Assembly (NCBI GenBank): GCA_038030265.1
Contig: CM075942.1
Location: forward strand, 52,480,751 to 52,544,750
DNA length: 64,000 bases
Direction of reading: 5' to 3'
Source of the DNA: Corythucha ciliata
Lineage: Eukaryota; Arthropoda; Insecta; Hemiptera; Tingidae
The notes under the pieces are model-generated. The model ran no database searches and was not told where the DNA came from. It worked only from the letters and a program-made list of their open reading frames with translations. Shown here piece after piece: positions 11,209-22,559 of the stretch (within the stretch, counting starts at the first letter, position 1; every line of letters starts with the position of its first letter). The translations under genes and the position numbers were made by a program.

Positions 11209-12210
11209 GCCCTGTTCACACGATGCAATGTTTGAAGTTATATTGCATGCTGGTTTTTTAAAAACATAATATGTTCCTTGGTAGTGACCGGATGTTTCCA
11301 CGGGAGTGAAACTTATACGTAAGAAAACCGAGGAACGAAGTTTAGTTTGATCGCCATTCACAGGAAGCGCTAAATGTTTTTTAAATTACATTTTAAAGAT
11401 ACCCCGCGGCCCTCCTCCCAATAAATGTCAGTTGGGCGAATAAATTTGTGAACCTTTGCATATCCACTCCATTCACTCCAAGCTGACGCTGTCACTTTTG
11501 AGACGTGTGCGAAGTTGAGCGAATTCGATCATATTGTATTTTTAATTATTTTTTTCGAATATATTGTTGTTCGGCAAAATGGGCCACGAAAAATGTATCG
11601 TTCCTGGATGTTCTTCGATGCATGAAGCTGGTGGCGTGATCGGTTTTTTTCGAATTCCTAAGGATGGCAGGTTCGCTGATTCTATTTTTCTAAAATTTAG
11701 ACGACATCTAGGCGGCAATTTTGTGGTTTTACTAACGCGTACATTTATTTGTGTCTCTGAGAAGTCAAGTTTTAAAGAAATAAATGGGTATTCAAGCAAA
11801 ACTTTGGTTTTTCATTTATCTATTTCTGTGAATATTCAAGGCTGGACTGGAAAATGTTCATCTCATACATTTTATTAGTTTGTTCATTTCATCATTTTTC
11901 AGGCGTTTTCCAGAAAAAAAAATTTGATGATTCAATTTGAACTTGAAACATCTGAATACGAAAGTGAAAATTAAGGGAGATGGTAAAAGGGAATGGTGGA
12001 GAGGAAGGGGGTTCGGAAGTTCCCCCCGTACGTCGCATGGTCCACCGAAGGTTCGGTCGCTATTCACTTGGATAGCCACCGTCGCTCAAAATCGGCCTCA
12101 CTTTTCCCCTATTCAGATTCTTCTCTATAGAGTATTAAACCACTCCCCGTGATGTTTCTAAAAATCCAGCATGCAATTAAGCTTCAAACGTTGCATCGTG
12201 TGAACAGGGC
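11209..12210. mobile_element. TTAA-type DNA transposon derivative containing a THAP fragment
   Basis: Terminal inverted repeats of about 35 bp: GCCCTGTTCACACGATGCAA at the left and its inverse at the right. Flanks are TTAA at 11205-11208 and TTTA at 12211-12214. The 1-kb body holds the THAP fragment at 11579-11878. THAP domains with TTAA targets are known from Kolobok-type transposons, and THAP alone from P elements, so a Kolobok-like non-autonomous element is the best guess. A 139-bp relative sits at 56182-56320 with the same flank pattern and a shared AGTGACCGGATGTTT word. Confidence 0.65.
11579..11878 (+). pseudogene. Truncated THAP-domain transposase start
   Basis: Starting at ATG 11579, the protein begins MGHEKCIVPGCSS and continues to VIGFFRIPKD. 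This matches the first half of a THAP zinc finger (C-x4-C near the N terminus, then an F-F/R-x-P motif). The second CxxH pair that completes the finger is absent; the frame continues into unrelated sequence and stops. It is the relic first exon of a DNA transposase carried inside the inverted-repeat element. Confidence 0.6.
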
Positions 12211-12223
12211 TTTACTCGTGTAA

Positions 12224-12381
12224 AAGGGGCTTTACACGAGCAAGTAATTTGTTCAAAATTATGTTGAATCCAATCGCAATCAGACGATTTGTGACAGGCA
12301 ACATTCTGTCTTTTTTTCTTTTTTTTTTTTTTCAAAATGGCTTCTTTGATCAAAAAATTTGCTCGTGTAAAATGGGTCCAA
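12224..12381. mobile_element. MITE-like inverted-repeat element
   Basis: GGGGCTTTACACGAGCAA at the left pairs with TTGCTCGTGTAAAATGGG at the right. The ~158-bp body includes a T tract. It directly abuts the THAP-containing element, and a related word (CCCCTTTTACACGA) precedes the foldback element at 10561. Confidence 0.5.
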
Positions 12382-13763
12382 AGGCCCCAATGGTCACAAG
12401 TAGTCCCCAGGGGGAATAGGATCAACGTACAATGACCACTGTCACAGATTTTTAGGTAAAAAAAAACTCGTTGTTTGAAGAAAACAGGATGCTGGTGGAA
12501 AAGTGGTGTTTGTAAGAGGAGAATAGAGGAGTTAGCTCGCCCTTCAAAAGTCGTATTTCAAAAATAATCAACCTGGGTGGGTGTATTGTTGTTTTCAACA
12601 AGTGGCTTCCTATTAGACCCCTCCTTCTTCACCTTCAACCTCTCTTTCCTCCCAGCACTACCTCCAACGCCGTCAGAACCCTGGGAAGCTTTCAGTTTAT
12701 CAAACTAATTACACGGAGAGTTGGTGGTGGGGAAGAACTGGAGGATGCCTCCCGATCGATCACGCTAATTAAATCGCGTGCACACACAGGGTGTCACAGA
12801 CAATGAAAGTATCATTTTTTAATTGAGAACACGAAGCAATTATCGTTGGTTTTCATGATGCATTTGTGAGATCATCAGACCCCCCCTTGAGAAATTAACG
12901 GCGACGAATAGCTTAAACATGTGTGAGGATGCTATAACGTCGCTGATTAGAAGGCCTTCCCCCCTCACCCAACCCAGACACAATCCTCCTCATCCAAAAT
13001 ATTCCTCGTACGCCATTAGTAGCCCCTCCTTTTCACTTGGGTTCTCCTCTCTTACCATTTTATCAACTAACAAACTGGGCATAACGATTAATCAGCTCAC
13101 TCGCCCTCCCCGCCCCACCATCAACACACTCTCTCTAGTTAATGCTTTCCATATCTCATTCCTAGAAGCGACAGGGCTACAGATGGTGTGAAAGGGTGGG
13201 CAGCACGGGTCGGGGGGAAGCTGTTGCCTGTTCCAATGTATCACTCAGTATACACGCTAAGGCTCCAACCAACGTTACCCCGGGGGGGTTTTCCCCCAGA
13301 GAGAAGCAAGAAGATCCGTCGCTATTTTCACCCTTCCGTATAATATTATGTCAGTGCGGTGGGTGGCGTGTATAAGGTGTATAGAGGAACGTCACAGGAG
13401 TGACATGACACACGATTGTTTGGACGTTTTGATAAGATAGTCGTGTCAAAGCTCCCCTTCCCCTAGAATCGCCCTCATAAAACGCGACATTACTTGCGTC
13501 ATAAATGACAACCAACATCCTTTGTGGAACTTTCAATCGCGTTCGATGAAGAAACGTCTGAACTCAAGAAAACTGCAGTTCTAAAAGTTATTCTAAGTCT
13601 CACGACAGGATCTTTCAACCAATTATATACAATGACCTTCTGATAAGCAAGCATTCCTCGTAATTCCCCAAATTAAGCGGGAGTCTAATTCCTTAATTAC
13701 AACCCGTCACCCCACCCCTAAGCCCTCACACTAACCTATTCAATCACATAACGCAACCCTCGC
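12382..13763. other. Receptor intron DNA, no gene seen
   Basis: Unique-looking sequence between the element cluster and the large transposon. ORFs of 60-90 codons have no recognisable features. Confidence 0.4.
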
Positions 13764-13767
13764 TTAA

Positions 13768-14075
13768 GGGGAATCCTCACGACAAGTGTGCAAGTGAGAC
13801 AGAAAACGATGGATCCTATTTTACTTCTCAAATCCACAGATATGAATAGAATTTAAATTTGCTTCGACCAAATCGCTTGGTGGAAGATTTGAATTTGAGC
13901 TATCGAGCCCTTTTTGAGATTTTTAAATTTTAATTAATTAATTAGCAAATCAACTTCGAAAAATGAAATAAAAACCATTTTTCGAGCTTATAGCACCCTG
14001 TAGATAGGTTTTATGTTTCCAAAACCGTCATCACGTCTGAAATCCGATCAGTAGATCAATCGTAATCAGTAATTT
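13768..14075 (+). repeat. Left long terminal inverted repeat
   Basis: Outer end GGGGAATCCTCACGAC; inner end near CGTAATCAGTAATTTAG. Inverted partner of 19919-20208, with several small indels. Confidence 0.7.
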
Positions 14076-14560
14076 AGACAATTAGACTAATGTTTTATGC
14101 ACGTCTAATAGTACTGCCTGCCCCCGTCAGCAACCACCCAAAGCCTCTATCGCATGATTCCCGCTTCTTCCTTTCCTAACCCCGCAGCCTTCATTGACCA
14201 AAGCTGAAGTTTTTTCATTCGATCCTCTCGAAAATCTTTCCCTCCCGAACCATTGCCATTCGTCTTGAAGAAACTTTTTGCGTAAATGCATAAGGAGCAG
14301 CCCGATGAGAATGCCCTCCTCCCCTTCATTATTCATTATACGCCTTTTCAATAAAGAAAGAAAAAAAAAAAAAAAAGAAAAAAAAAATCACGCAGCAAGT
14401 AGAGGCGTTTTTTTGGAAGTTTACTTGTTGACGCTGCAGTTTGCAAAATAGGGAGGGAAATTCAGAACTCAGTTTACTCGTGCTGTATAGTTTTCTTAGA
14501 GCAAAAGACTCGGTGTTCGAATAATTTTAGTCATTTTGTATTGAGAATTTCGGTACAATA

Positions 14561-17500
14561 ATGAGCAAAAGACACTCTTCGAAAGGAACAAGAAAGCTAT
14601 TTCCTTCAGTCAAACGTATTAGACGAACATGGCAACATAAGTAAGTACAACTAATTGTGAATTGAAATAATAGCGTTATTCACGTCAACTTTCGTACTGT
14701 TTGTAGTTTTGTACTTGCATTGTTGCTAAAGTCTGTTGATGGGGAAATCGAAATTGGAATCATTTTGTCATTCATTTCGTTCGGGGCATATTTTAAACTC
14801 ATTCATTCAAAACTTGATTTCCCTGGTAACAAACATCCGACTACGCAATTACGAAACTAAAGTCTGTCCACTTAGTGATGAACTCTCGCTGGTCGGTCCA
14901 AAAAGTTGCCATTGTCAGCCAAGCGTAAAAGACGTAATATTCCGACGGGCTTATTGCGATACAAAATAAATGCAAGGTAACACCAAATACTTCTATTGGT
15001 AGCGGGCATAAACATTAATACAGAGTGAAAAACAGACTGATGAGTGAAACCGGGGATTTTCAATTTTTTGAGAAAGTCTACCCTCACTTTTCCACTCTAA
15101 ATCTCGGTCTATCGACTTCCCATGGAACTTCTTCATTGTTTCCCCTACAAAATTACTCTTCAGCTTTTTTTGGTTGAATAGTGATTTTTCTCTATTCTCT
15201 GAGTCTGGCACTTGGACCGGACGGTTTTTATGGTCTAGGACTAGGAGATGACACTTCTGATATCGCCAGAACTTTTCCGTGGGACAGGGGCTCACGACAG
15301 AGCTAGCTGTTGACAAACACGCCTTTGAGCTACTTGAAAACAGCTGGCAAGTGTTAAAATTGGTTTTGGTCGTGGGAAATTAATTTTTACTCTCGCCAGT
15401 CGTTTTCAAACCACCCAAAGTTGTGCTTGCCACCTGCTAGCTCTGTTGTGAGCCCCTGCCCCATGGAACATTTCTGGCGATATCAGAAGCGTAATATCTT
15501 AAACCATAAACAACGTCCGGCGCAAGTGCCGGACACGATCAGATGAGCCGGGTTTTTCATAAGGTGGGCTCCCTCACATGGGCACATTTTCACCAACAAA
15601 ATTGATCCCGTTTAAAATTGATTGTGATTAATTGTCAATAGCAACCTATATTCTGGGGCCTTATTCACTAATGGCGTGTTCCTGTATTCATCGATGGATT
15701 AGGTTACAAAATTAACACATGATAAATGTGAGGGAAGGCTCAATCACTATGGAAACCTAGTCCATCGATGGGTCCATCGGTGAATATAGGAACATGCCCT
15801 AACGTTTTTCATCATTGCTTTTTTCAAAAATCATATGTTTCCGTTCAGTTTTCTTAATTTCATGAATGAGACTTCAATGTTTCTACCAAAGCAAAGTTTC
15901 TATTCCGTTAGAGAATAAGGTCCCTGATGAAATTGTTTACATCTTGGACCCGTTTTCACCAATAAAGTTTAGAATTGATCGCGATTAGTTGCCATTAGTG
16001 ACCATAATATTTCTAATACAAAATTATCTTGTAATCGTGATAAAAATTGGTGAAAACGGGCCTTAGTGTTATGACATAAATGTAATGCCCTATTATCGAC
16101 CGCCAGCTGCCGGAGCGGAACTTTCACAAATGAAATGCACAATAATCAAGTGCCAGAAGTCAGAATCCATTTGTTTAACATTTGTTATCCGTCCTCACTT
16201 CTCTTCGTTTCAGATTAGCTACTAATGCATTAGAACCCAACGTCTTACTCTCGACAAGCGATAAGTACGTTTCTCATGGAGTTCCAACAATTACACTTTT
16301 TGTGATCATCAACGTTTATTATGTCGTTTTAGAGCAACGTCAGAAATGCTAACAAACGAAAGTGATCCATTCATTTTCACTGACGAGCCTCCCAGCAATA
16401 ATGAGAAATCCGTGATGAAGTAAACACTTTTCTTTTTTAGTGCAACCATGTGGCTATTGTTTGTGCTAATGTGCGTGCTTCATGTCAGTCAGCAGACGAT
16501 GACAACGGCGACATTGCCCAGCACTTGTGAGTCAACTGTTGAGGGATTCCAAGAAGACATATTTGGCATAGTAAAGGGACGCTTTATTGTCGACGGTGAA
16601 CACTTTCTTCGCCAAATTTGTCGTATCTTCGACCACGGATCCGCCTGCACAGCCAGCCCTCCTGGAAAATTCCGCCTGATTTCCTCGACCTGCCGACTAC
16701 TAGTATGGAAGCTTCACTTCAAGTGTCCGTCGTGCCGACAAGAGACGACTGTCACGAGTGAAAAAGATTCGCCTGACAATTTTTCCACAACGCCCAACGA
16801 CGACGTGCAGATGGACCAACATTCGGAGACGGAGGAATCGAAAATTGTGCCGAAGCTTTCAGTGTCCGAAAAAGCAGTTTGGGGGATCATGTCCATTGGT
16901 GGAGGTCACACCAATATGGAGGAAATATTTACTGCTATGGACGTCAAGCCTATTAGTGAAACTTCCTTCAGAAAAATCGAAGACCGACTAGGCAAGGTAA
17001 CTTTTAATACCATCAATAATAATGCAGAGCCCTGCATCAGCCTCAAAAAGGCTAGCGATGAGAAGGCTAGCAAGAATCAACCGCGCTGGAAAAAGGCGTT
17101 TGAGATTCAAGGATGGGAATGCCGATCGGCGTCATGCATCAAAAGCTCAAAGCAATGGAAAAGAGGATTACGGAGAGCTATGCCAAAAGGTGGACATGTC
17201 AGACGAGGAGTTTACCGAGGAAAGCGAGGCGCTCTTACAGAAACTCCAAGTTTCACATGATGAGCGACTGGAAATCGAGAAAAAAACCATTGGCCAGAGT
17301 GAAAATATTATGTGGCACGAAGAAAGGAAAAACAGGTTAACTGCATCCTTTTTCGGAAAAGTAATAAAGCGACGCAAGACTACATCATGCAGTAACTTAG
17401 TAAAAAGTATACTGTACAACGATGGATTCCAGAGTCGTGCTATGGCATATGGCTTAGCACATGAAGACAAAGCACTACTTGCCTACGAGGCTAAAACAAA

Positions 17501-18062
17501 CAACAAAGTTCAGAAGTGTGGTCTGTTTGTGGACAGCAGCTTTGGATTCTTGGCAGCCTCGCCTGATCGGGTTATGAGTGAGGGTAATGGCATCGTGGAA
17601 GTCAAGTGTCCATCTGCTAGAAATGTAGACGGAGTATCAGCAGCTAATTTAACTGTTGCTGAAGCTGTTGCGTCTGTGAAAAATTTTTGCGTGGGGAAGG
17701 ACTACCGACTGAAGCGCAACCATGATTATTTCTACCAGATTCAGGGTCAGTTGCACATCGCTGAAAAATATTTTTGTGACTTCATTGTCTACACAGCCAA
17801 GGATGTTTTCGTCGAAAGAATTCCTCGTGACGACGGGTTTTGGAAAGAAAATATGGAGGATAAATTGATAAATTTTTATAAGGGCGCTCTTCTACCTGAA
17901 CTTGTGGATCCCAGATTATGTCGTAGCATGTCAATTCGTGACTTTCCACGTAGTTTCCAAACCGCTCTCTTCTCACCTCTTTCCCACATCCACCAACTTT
18001 TACCTCGGACATTGCTTTGCTTCTCCATCAATTTTTTCTTTTATTTCTTTGGACAATTATAA
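14561..18062 (+). CDS. Transposon-encoded Mutator-domain / YqaJ-nuclease protein, probably lacking the transposase core
   Basis: Exons 14561-14640, 16214-16264, 16333-16419, 16441-16996 and 17028-18062 join in phase (2, 2, 2, 0) to about 602 codons. Exon 4 carries the start of the Mutator-like transposase domain: a GRFIVDGEHFLRQI segment, a CPSC zinc pair, then VWGIMSIGGGHTNMEEI and an SETSFRKIEDRLGK helix. Exon 5 carries a full YqaJ-type nuclease: EERKNRLTASFFGKV, GLAHEDKALLAYE, LAASPDRV, then the catalytic EVKCP and DYFYQIQGQLH, ending LLPELVDPR..RSMSIRD. Relatives have some 300 more residues, the transposase catalytic core, between these parts. Here only 31 nt of GT..AG sequence (16997-17027) separate them, too short for ordinary splicing, so an internal deletion is likely. 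Intron 1 is filled with MITEs. The protein would act on transposon DNA; whether it is still made is unknown. Confidence 0.7.
14861..14896 (+). repeat. Solo terminal repeat of the GTCTGTCCACTTAGTGATG MITE family
   Basis: AGTCTGTCCACTTAGTGATG followed by AACTCTCG matches the ends of the elements at 18478-19345 and 31924-32184. No partner end is visible nearby, so this is a truncated copy in intron 1 of the transposon gene. Confidence 0.5.
15203..15537. mobile_element. MITE with ~150-bp inverted arms
   Basis: Left arm starts GTCTGGCACTTGGACCGGAC, right arm inverts to GTCCGGCACTTGCGCCGGAC. Inside, both share TTCTGATATCGCCAGAA and CAGGGGCTCAC, ACAGAGCTAGC. Nested in intron 1 of the YqaJ gene. Confidence 0.7.
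15673..15798. mobile_element. Short inverted-repeat MITE
   Basis: GGCGTGTTCCTGTATTCATC at the left pairs with GATGGGTCCATCGGTG..TATAGGAACATGCC at the right. About 126 bp, no ORF, in the same intron. Confidence 0.65.
15946..16062. mobile_element. Short inverted-repeat MITE
   Basis: GGACCCGTTTTCACCAATAA inverts to match AATTGGTGAAAACGGGCC at the right end. Related words (ATTTTCACCAACAAAATTGA) occur alone near 15588, perhaps a second partial copy. Confidence 0.6.
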
Positions 18063-18477
18063 TTGCGCTTTTCGCCCATTGGTGAGTTATTTCCTATGTT
18101 TTCCCCCATCCTCCTTCATTTCGACGAAGCATCCTCCTTTGACAAAGCTGAAGGCAGATGTTTTCTTGTTTGAAAAGAAATGTTACAGTTTTAAATTTTG
18201 TGTGCTACTTTTCTTCTCTTGCATTCCTCTGTTTATGAAATTAGTGGGCTATATACGAGCTTACGAGCTAGAGATGGGCATGTCCGGTACAAACGAGTCT
18301 TTGGATCCGGATCTAGAGTGGACCCGATTAAGGGAACCACGGTTCCGGATCCAAACTTGCCCAACCGAACCAAATCGAAACTATCACTAGTGGGCTGGAA
18401 GACGGAAACCCTATCCCAATGACATTTATACATGTGTCACTTGCCACCTTTGTGTTCCGCGTAACCATACATTCTAT

Positions 18478-19345
18478 GGTCTGTCCATTTAGTGATGGGC
18501 TCTCAAACGTGTTGCTTCGTTTCGATAGTTGGATTTGTTCACTCCCACCAAAAATATTTAAGAAATTAACAACTGATTAACAACAAACTTTTACTACGGG
18601 CACTGGTTACGTATAGACGCGATCATTTCATGGAGGTAGGAACAAGAGGAGAGAGAGAAAGGCTTTTTTAATGTAGAAACATGTGAAGCCGTTTTTCCCG
18701 CCATTACACACCTACTGTTATCATTCACATTAGAGAGGACGAGAGGGGAATTTATCACTTTTTCATTGTTCAAGTATCAAATTGTCAATTTGGGTGTGTA
18801 GAAATGGCGACCGGCTTCACGAAAAATATGTTTCACACCCTCCACCTGTTCCTTCCTCCATGGATCATTTGTTCTCAGCAAGCACAGATAAGAAATAGAG
18901 GGAGTGTATTAATAGAAAATATCATGCAAGATATGACTCATTTCCCCCTCTCATAGTGCCCAGTTTAGGGAGAAAAAAGTGTTGGATGAGGTTTTTTATA
19001 TATTTTTTAAAATTTGAAGCTAATCTTTTGCAGATGAAATTTTCAGCTGTCAATTTCGTTTTACCGTTCAGCAAAAGCATTAGTTTTTTATTTAAATTCT
19101 TTTCCAAACTTCAATGCTTTCACTTATATGATCGTTTCCAATATATTTCTCACCCGATTATTTGGACTCCAGAGAAAGGGAAGTGTTCCCATATTTTTTT
19201 GTTTACGCTCCCTCTATTATTTATCTGTGCTAGCTGTTTGTTTTAAAATCATTCCCGGTGCGTTATTTTGAGAAGAAGGGGTAAAGGGGAAACTCAATTC
19301 ACTAAATTGGGGGGGGGGGCGAGTTCATCACTAAGTGGACAGACT
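18478..19345. mobile_element. Longer member of the GTCTGTCCACTTAGTGATG family
   Basis: Left end GGTCTGTCCATTTAGTGATG, right end CATCACTAAGTGGACAGAC. Subterminal sequence (TTCACTCCCACCAAAAAT, ACTTTTACTACGG, CCCGGTGCGTTATTTT) is shared with the 262-bp copy at 31924-32184. The extra ~600 bp in the middle make this a possible longer source form, though no transposase is recognisable. Confidence 0.65.
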
Positions 19346-19918
19346 TTAGACAGGATGAATCCGGCTATCCAAAGGTATCAGGGAATACAGGGTGACGGGG
19401 TAGGATAATGAAGCAATTCGAGGAGAGAATTCCCCCCTCCCTTCCTCCCACAGGATTCACAGATTATGTGATCATTGGGTTTGCGGGTGGAACCTATAAT
19501 TTTTCACAACTCCTTCCTTCCAGGTTGTTTTCCACGCACATTCATTCCTCTCCTTCAAGAACTAATAAACAACCACGTGCAACAGTTTTTTATTGGAATG
19601 GATTTCGGGCACAAAACATAATTTTTGGATACGGGCTTTCCTTTGGCTTGATGGTTTTTACAATCGAACAAAATTTCATTATAGTATTGGAAATCAAATC
19701 AGTCCCGTGATAGTAAGAGTTACCTTCCCCACCACCCTCTAATAACCATGTTTACACAACAACAAAAAAAAGGAAAACCGCATGCAGTAGAGCTCTCGGT
19801 AGAAGTACTACCGGTCCTAAAAACGTTGACTGTCTGTGAAAGGGTCCTCTTTTTTTTCCTGCTCTCGTCAACCATGTTTCTTGACCCGTTACGGGTGGAT
19901 GGGTGCCCATTTCCACCA

Positions 19919-20208
19919 TCCTAATTACTGATTACGATAGAACTAATAATCAAATTTTGGATATGCTGACGGGTTTGAAAACAGAAAAACAACCTACTGG
20001 GTGCCATAAGCTCGAAAAACTGAATATGTAATTTTTCATTTAGTTGATATGCTAATTAATTAATTAAAATTTAAAAACTCGAAAAAGGGCTCGATAGCTC
20101 AAATTTAGGTTGCCCAACAAGTGATTTCGCGTTGAAAAATTTAAAATATTTTGATTTCCACAGCGTTGAGGAGTAAAATAGGCGATACGGCCGTCGTAAG
20201 GATTCCCC
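19919..20208 (-). repeat. Right long terminal inverted repeat
   Basis: Read on the minus strand it begins GGGGAATCCTTACGAC and ends CGTAATCAGTAATTAG, matching the left repeat with insertions and substitutions. Confidence 0.7.
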
Positions 20209-20212
20209 TTAA

Positions 20213-22163
20213 ATCCGCGAAAAGCAAAGACGAGGCGTTACAAATGACAAGGCCACCACGATCGATCCCTTAAGGGGTCGTTCCGTCGCTTCTCTGCCGC
20301 TCTGATGAATTTTAAACGCTCAAATAAGGACGAGAAAGGTTTTTTTTTATCGTATCAAACACGATTTTCAAATTTAAATAAGCTTCTACCCTTTCTATAT
20401 TCATTTTCTTCATAAAATATTTTATTTCATAACTGAAAAAAAAAGGCTGTCTCACCTCGTTTTATTGCTTTTTTTGTCTCTCTTTACTCTCTCATAGAGT
20501 GAATCTCTCCGTTTTATGTTTCAGTGATATCTTTCGTGTAATGACGTCACCCCTCCCCCCACCGTACAGACATGAATTTCTGTATACACACCGAACGAAC
20601 TAATTATGAGCGTCTGCTAGACGACCATGCTATCGCACAGAGTGATTTAAACCACTCGTAAATAACGGTCGATTAAGTTTTTGAATCACCAAGGTTTTAA
20701 TCGTTTAAAATCGTGAAGAAGGGGCCTTAAACTTCCTTATAATCCTGAAAAATCACCGTCTTTCTTTTTTAAAATAGAGAAGAAAAATTATACAACCTTA
20801 ATAAAAGACTTTTCAAACGAGCAATAAAAAAAAAAAAAAAAAAAAAAAAAAGGTTACCCTTTATAACTACGGGCACCCTACCAACCAATAATGACTATAA
20901 GCAATAAACACAACATGCGATCCTCAGTTCTAGCCATTTTGCCTCCTTCTCACCCCCCTCCTGAACCATTTTAAACACCCAGAAACGCCTAACTGTGGAA
21001 GTTTTGTTAAGATCCTTAACGAGCTGGTTTCGCAGTAATGAAGCTGATTACGATATACATAACGATGGTGGGTCGGAGCAGAATTTTCGCTCCAGTTTTG
21101 TATGTATACGTTTCCACTGTGGAAGTGATGGCTTTGTGATGTGGGGAGAGGTGATGGTGCTCTTCGATCCCTATGATAGTGATATTGAAGGCGAGGAGTG
21201 GGTCGGGAATGTATTATGTAGGGATGTGTGCGCACACTCTAATTTACTGGTATTATGATGGCATACCATCGCTGGGATTAATTTTTCTTGTATGGAGAGC
21301 TGATGGAGGGCTGTTTGGATCGCTGGCTGAACTCATAAAAAGGAGAAATATTTGCTTGGTTTTGACAAAAAACTTAATATTTTCAGTTATTGAGCTGCAA
21401 CGTTTATATGAAAAACGGGAATATGCGATGGTAATCCTCCACCGGTGGGGTGAAGTCTTAAAAGGATGAAAAGAAAAAGAAGTCGGTGGTTTCCCGGTGA
21501 AGGTTTTACTGGTTTGGAGTGGGGGGAGTAAGCGTTGGATCGAAGGGGGGAAATAGCTTATAAAGAATAACATCGGACGTTCTATTCACGAAAAAAAGTC
21601 GTATTTGTTTTATTCATGGGCACGAGATCTTTCTCTTTTCACAGGTTTTTACAAACCGTTCCCCACCCCCAACCCTATCGCTATTCTTCAATTCACACCA
21701 AGCTATCATCTCTGCCCATCGTAAGTCCCTTTTTTCACGTCTTTTCTTTTTGCCATACCCTCATCCTCCATCAGAACACCAAAAACCGCAGTATATCATT
21801 TCTCCCCTTCACGTCGTAATATTTTTTTCTTCTCTATCATCCTTCTCTCCCCCTCTTCTTATAAATAACACGATATTAATTGACTCGACTCATCTCCCCC
21901 GCTCCCCCCACGACCAAACACCTTCAACACCAGGAACACCATCACCTAACAACACCATCCATCTTTCCTCCTCGCTCCCAGCCAACAGGAGCGTATCATC
22001 ATCCATCCCTTAAACTGGAAAGACTCGTATCTTTTAACTTTTCCGCAACTCAGAACCCTCCCCTTCTCACCCGTATGTGACGCTTTTTATAAAATTCTTT
22101 CAACGTTAATCGACTTTTACTTCTAAAAGAAAAAAAAAAAAACCCCGTGGGGGAGTGATATAC
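20213..22163. other. Receptor intron DNA, no gene seen
   Basis: A/T-rich DNA with a 20+ base A tract near 20827 and long pyrimidine runs near 21640-22000. ORFs of 66-106 codons on both strands show no domain. Confidence 0.4.
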
Positions 22164-22284
22164 CAGTCCGCTCAGTAGATAGTGGTAAGTTCTTTTGCCC
22201 ATTGTGATGTCTCGAACGTGCGTGATGACAATCTCTTTCGCCATGTCCGTCGGGCAATCGAGGACGACGTATTTATTGTCCCAC
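22164..22284 (-). CDS. GluRIA: AMPA-type ionotropic glutamate receptor, amino-terminal-domain exon (third in window)
   Basis: A 121-bp exon after acceptor CAACAG. Its first base completes the Arg codon begun by exon 37571-37703, then 40 codons read WDNKYVVLDCPTDMAKEI and end KRTYHYLLSGL before GTATAT. The VVLDC and YHYLLSGL motifs are hallmark strands of AMPA-receptor amino-terminal domains. The end is phase 0 and joins directly to IMDDRW of the next exon, as in arthropod GluRI proteins. Flanking introns are 15.3 and 17.4 kb. Confidence 0.9.
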
Positions 22285-22559
22285 CTGTTGACAGAAAGCA
22301 GAGGGGAAGTTTTTCGCGTTTTAAAACACAGTTTTTCAAGGAAAACAGCTTCTTGGGTAAACAATAATTATCAATTGTGGGAGCCACTGGAGAAACCAGT
22401 AGGAAAGGATAGGCTGGCGCACGCATAACTCTGTTGTATCGAGCGAGTTACTGCCGAACGCCAATTCATGGTTTCTTGCGATAGAATGCTTTATGACTAT
22501 AGTAGATGAAAAAAGCGCTTAATAGGAAACGAAAGAACGACTAGGATAGAAAGTAACCG

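Larger units (their letters stand above)
13768..20208 (+). mobile_element. 6.4-kb TTAA-flanked DNA transposon carrying a Mutator/YqaJ gene
   Basis: TTAA at 13764-13767 and at 20209-20212 flank inverted ends that start GGGGAATCC on each strand. Similarity of the inverted ends extends about 300 bp inward (13768-14075 against 19919-20208), sharing GAGCTATCGAGCCCTTTTT, a TTTAAATTTTAATTAATTAA tract, CGAGCTTAT and ATCGTAATCAGTAATT, with a visual identity near three quarters. The interior holds the five-exon gene at 14561-18062 plus at least four later insertions in its first intron and one downstream. The TTAA target fits Kolobok or piggyBac, not the 8-11 bp of classical MULEs. Confidence 0.7.

Noticed and set aside
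16997..17260. Continuation of the exon 4 reading frame past 16996
   Set aside because: The sequence after GLGK in that frame becomes non-homologous, while the frame starting at 17028 matches the YqaJ family; the switch is better explained by a splice remnant or deletion.
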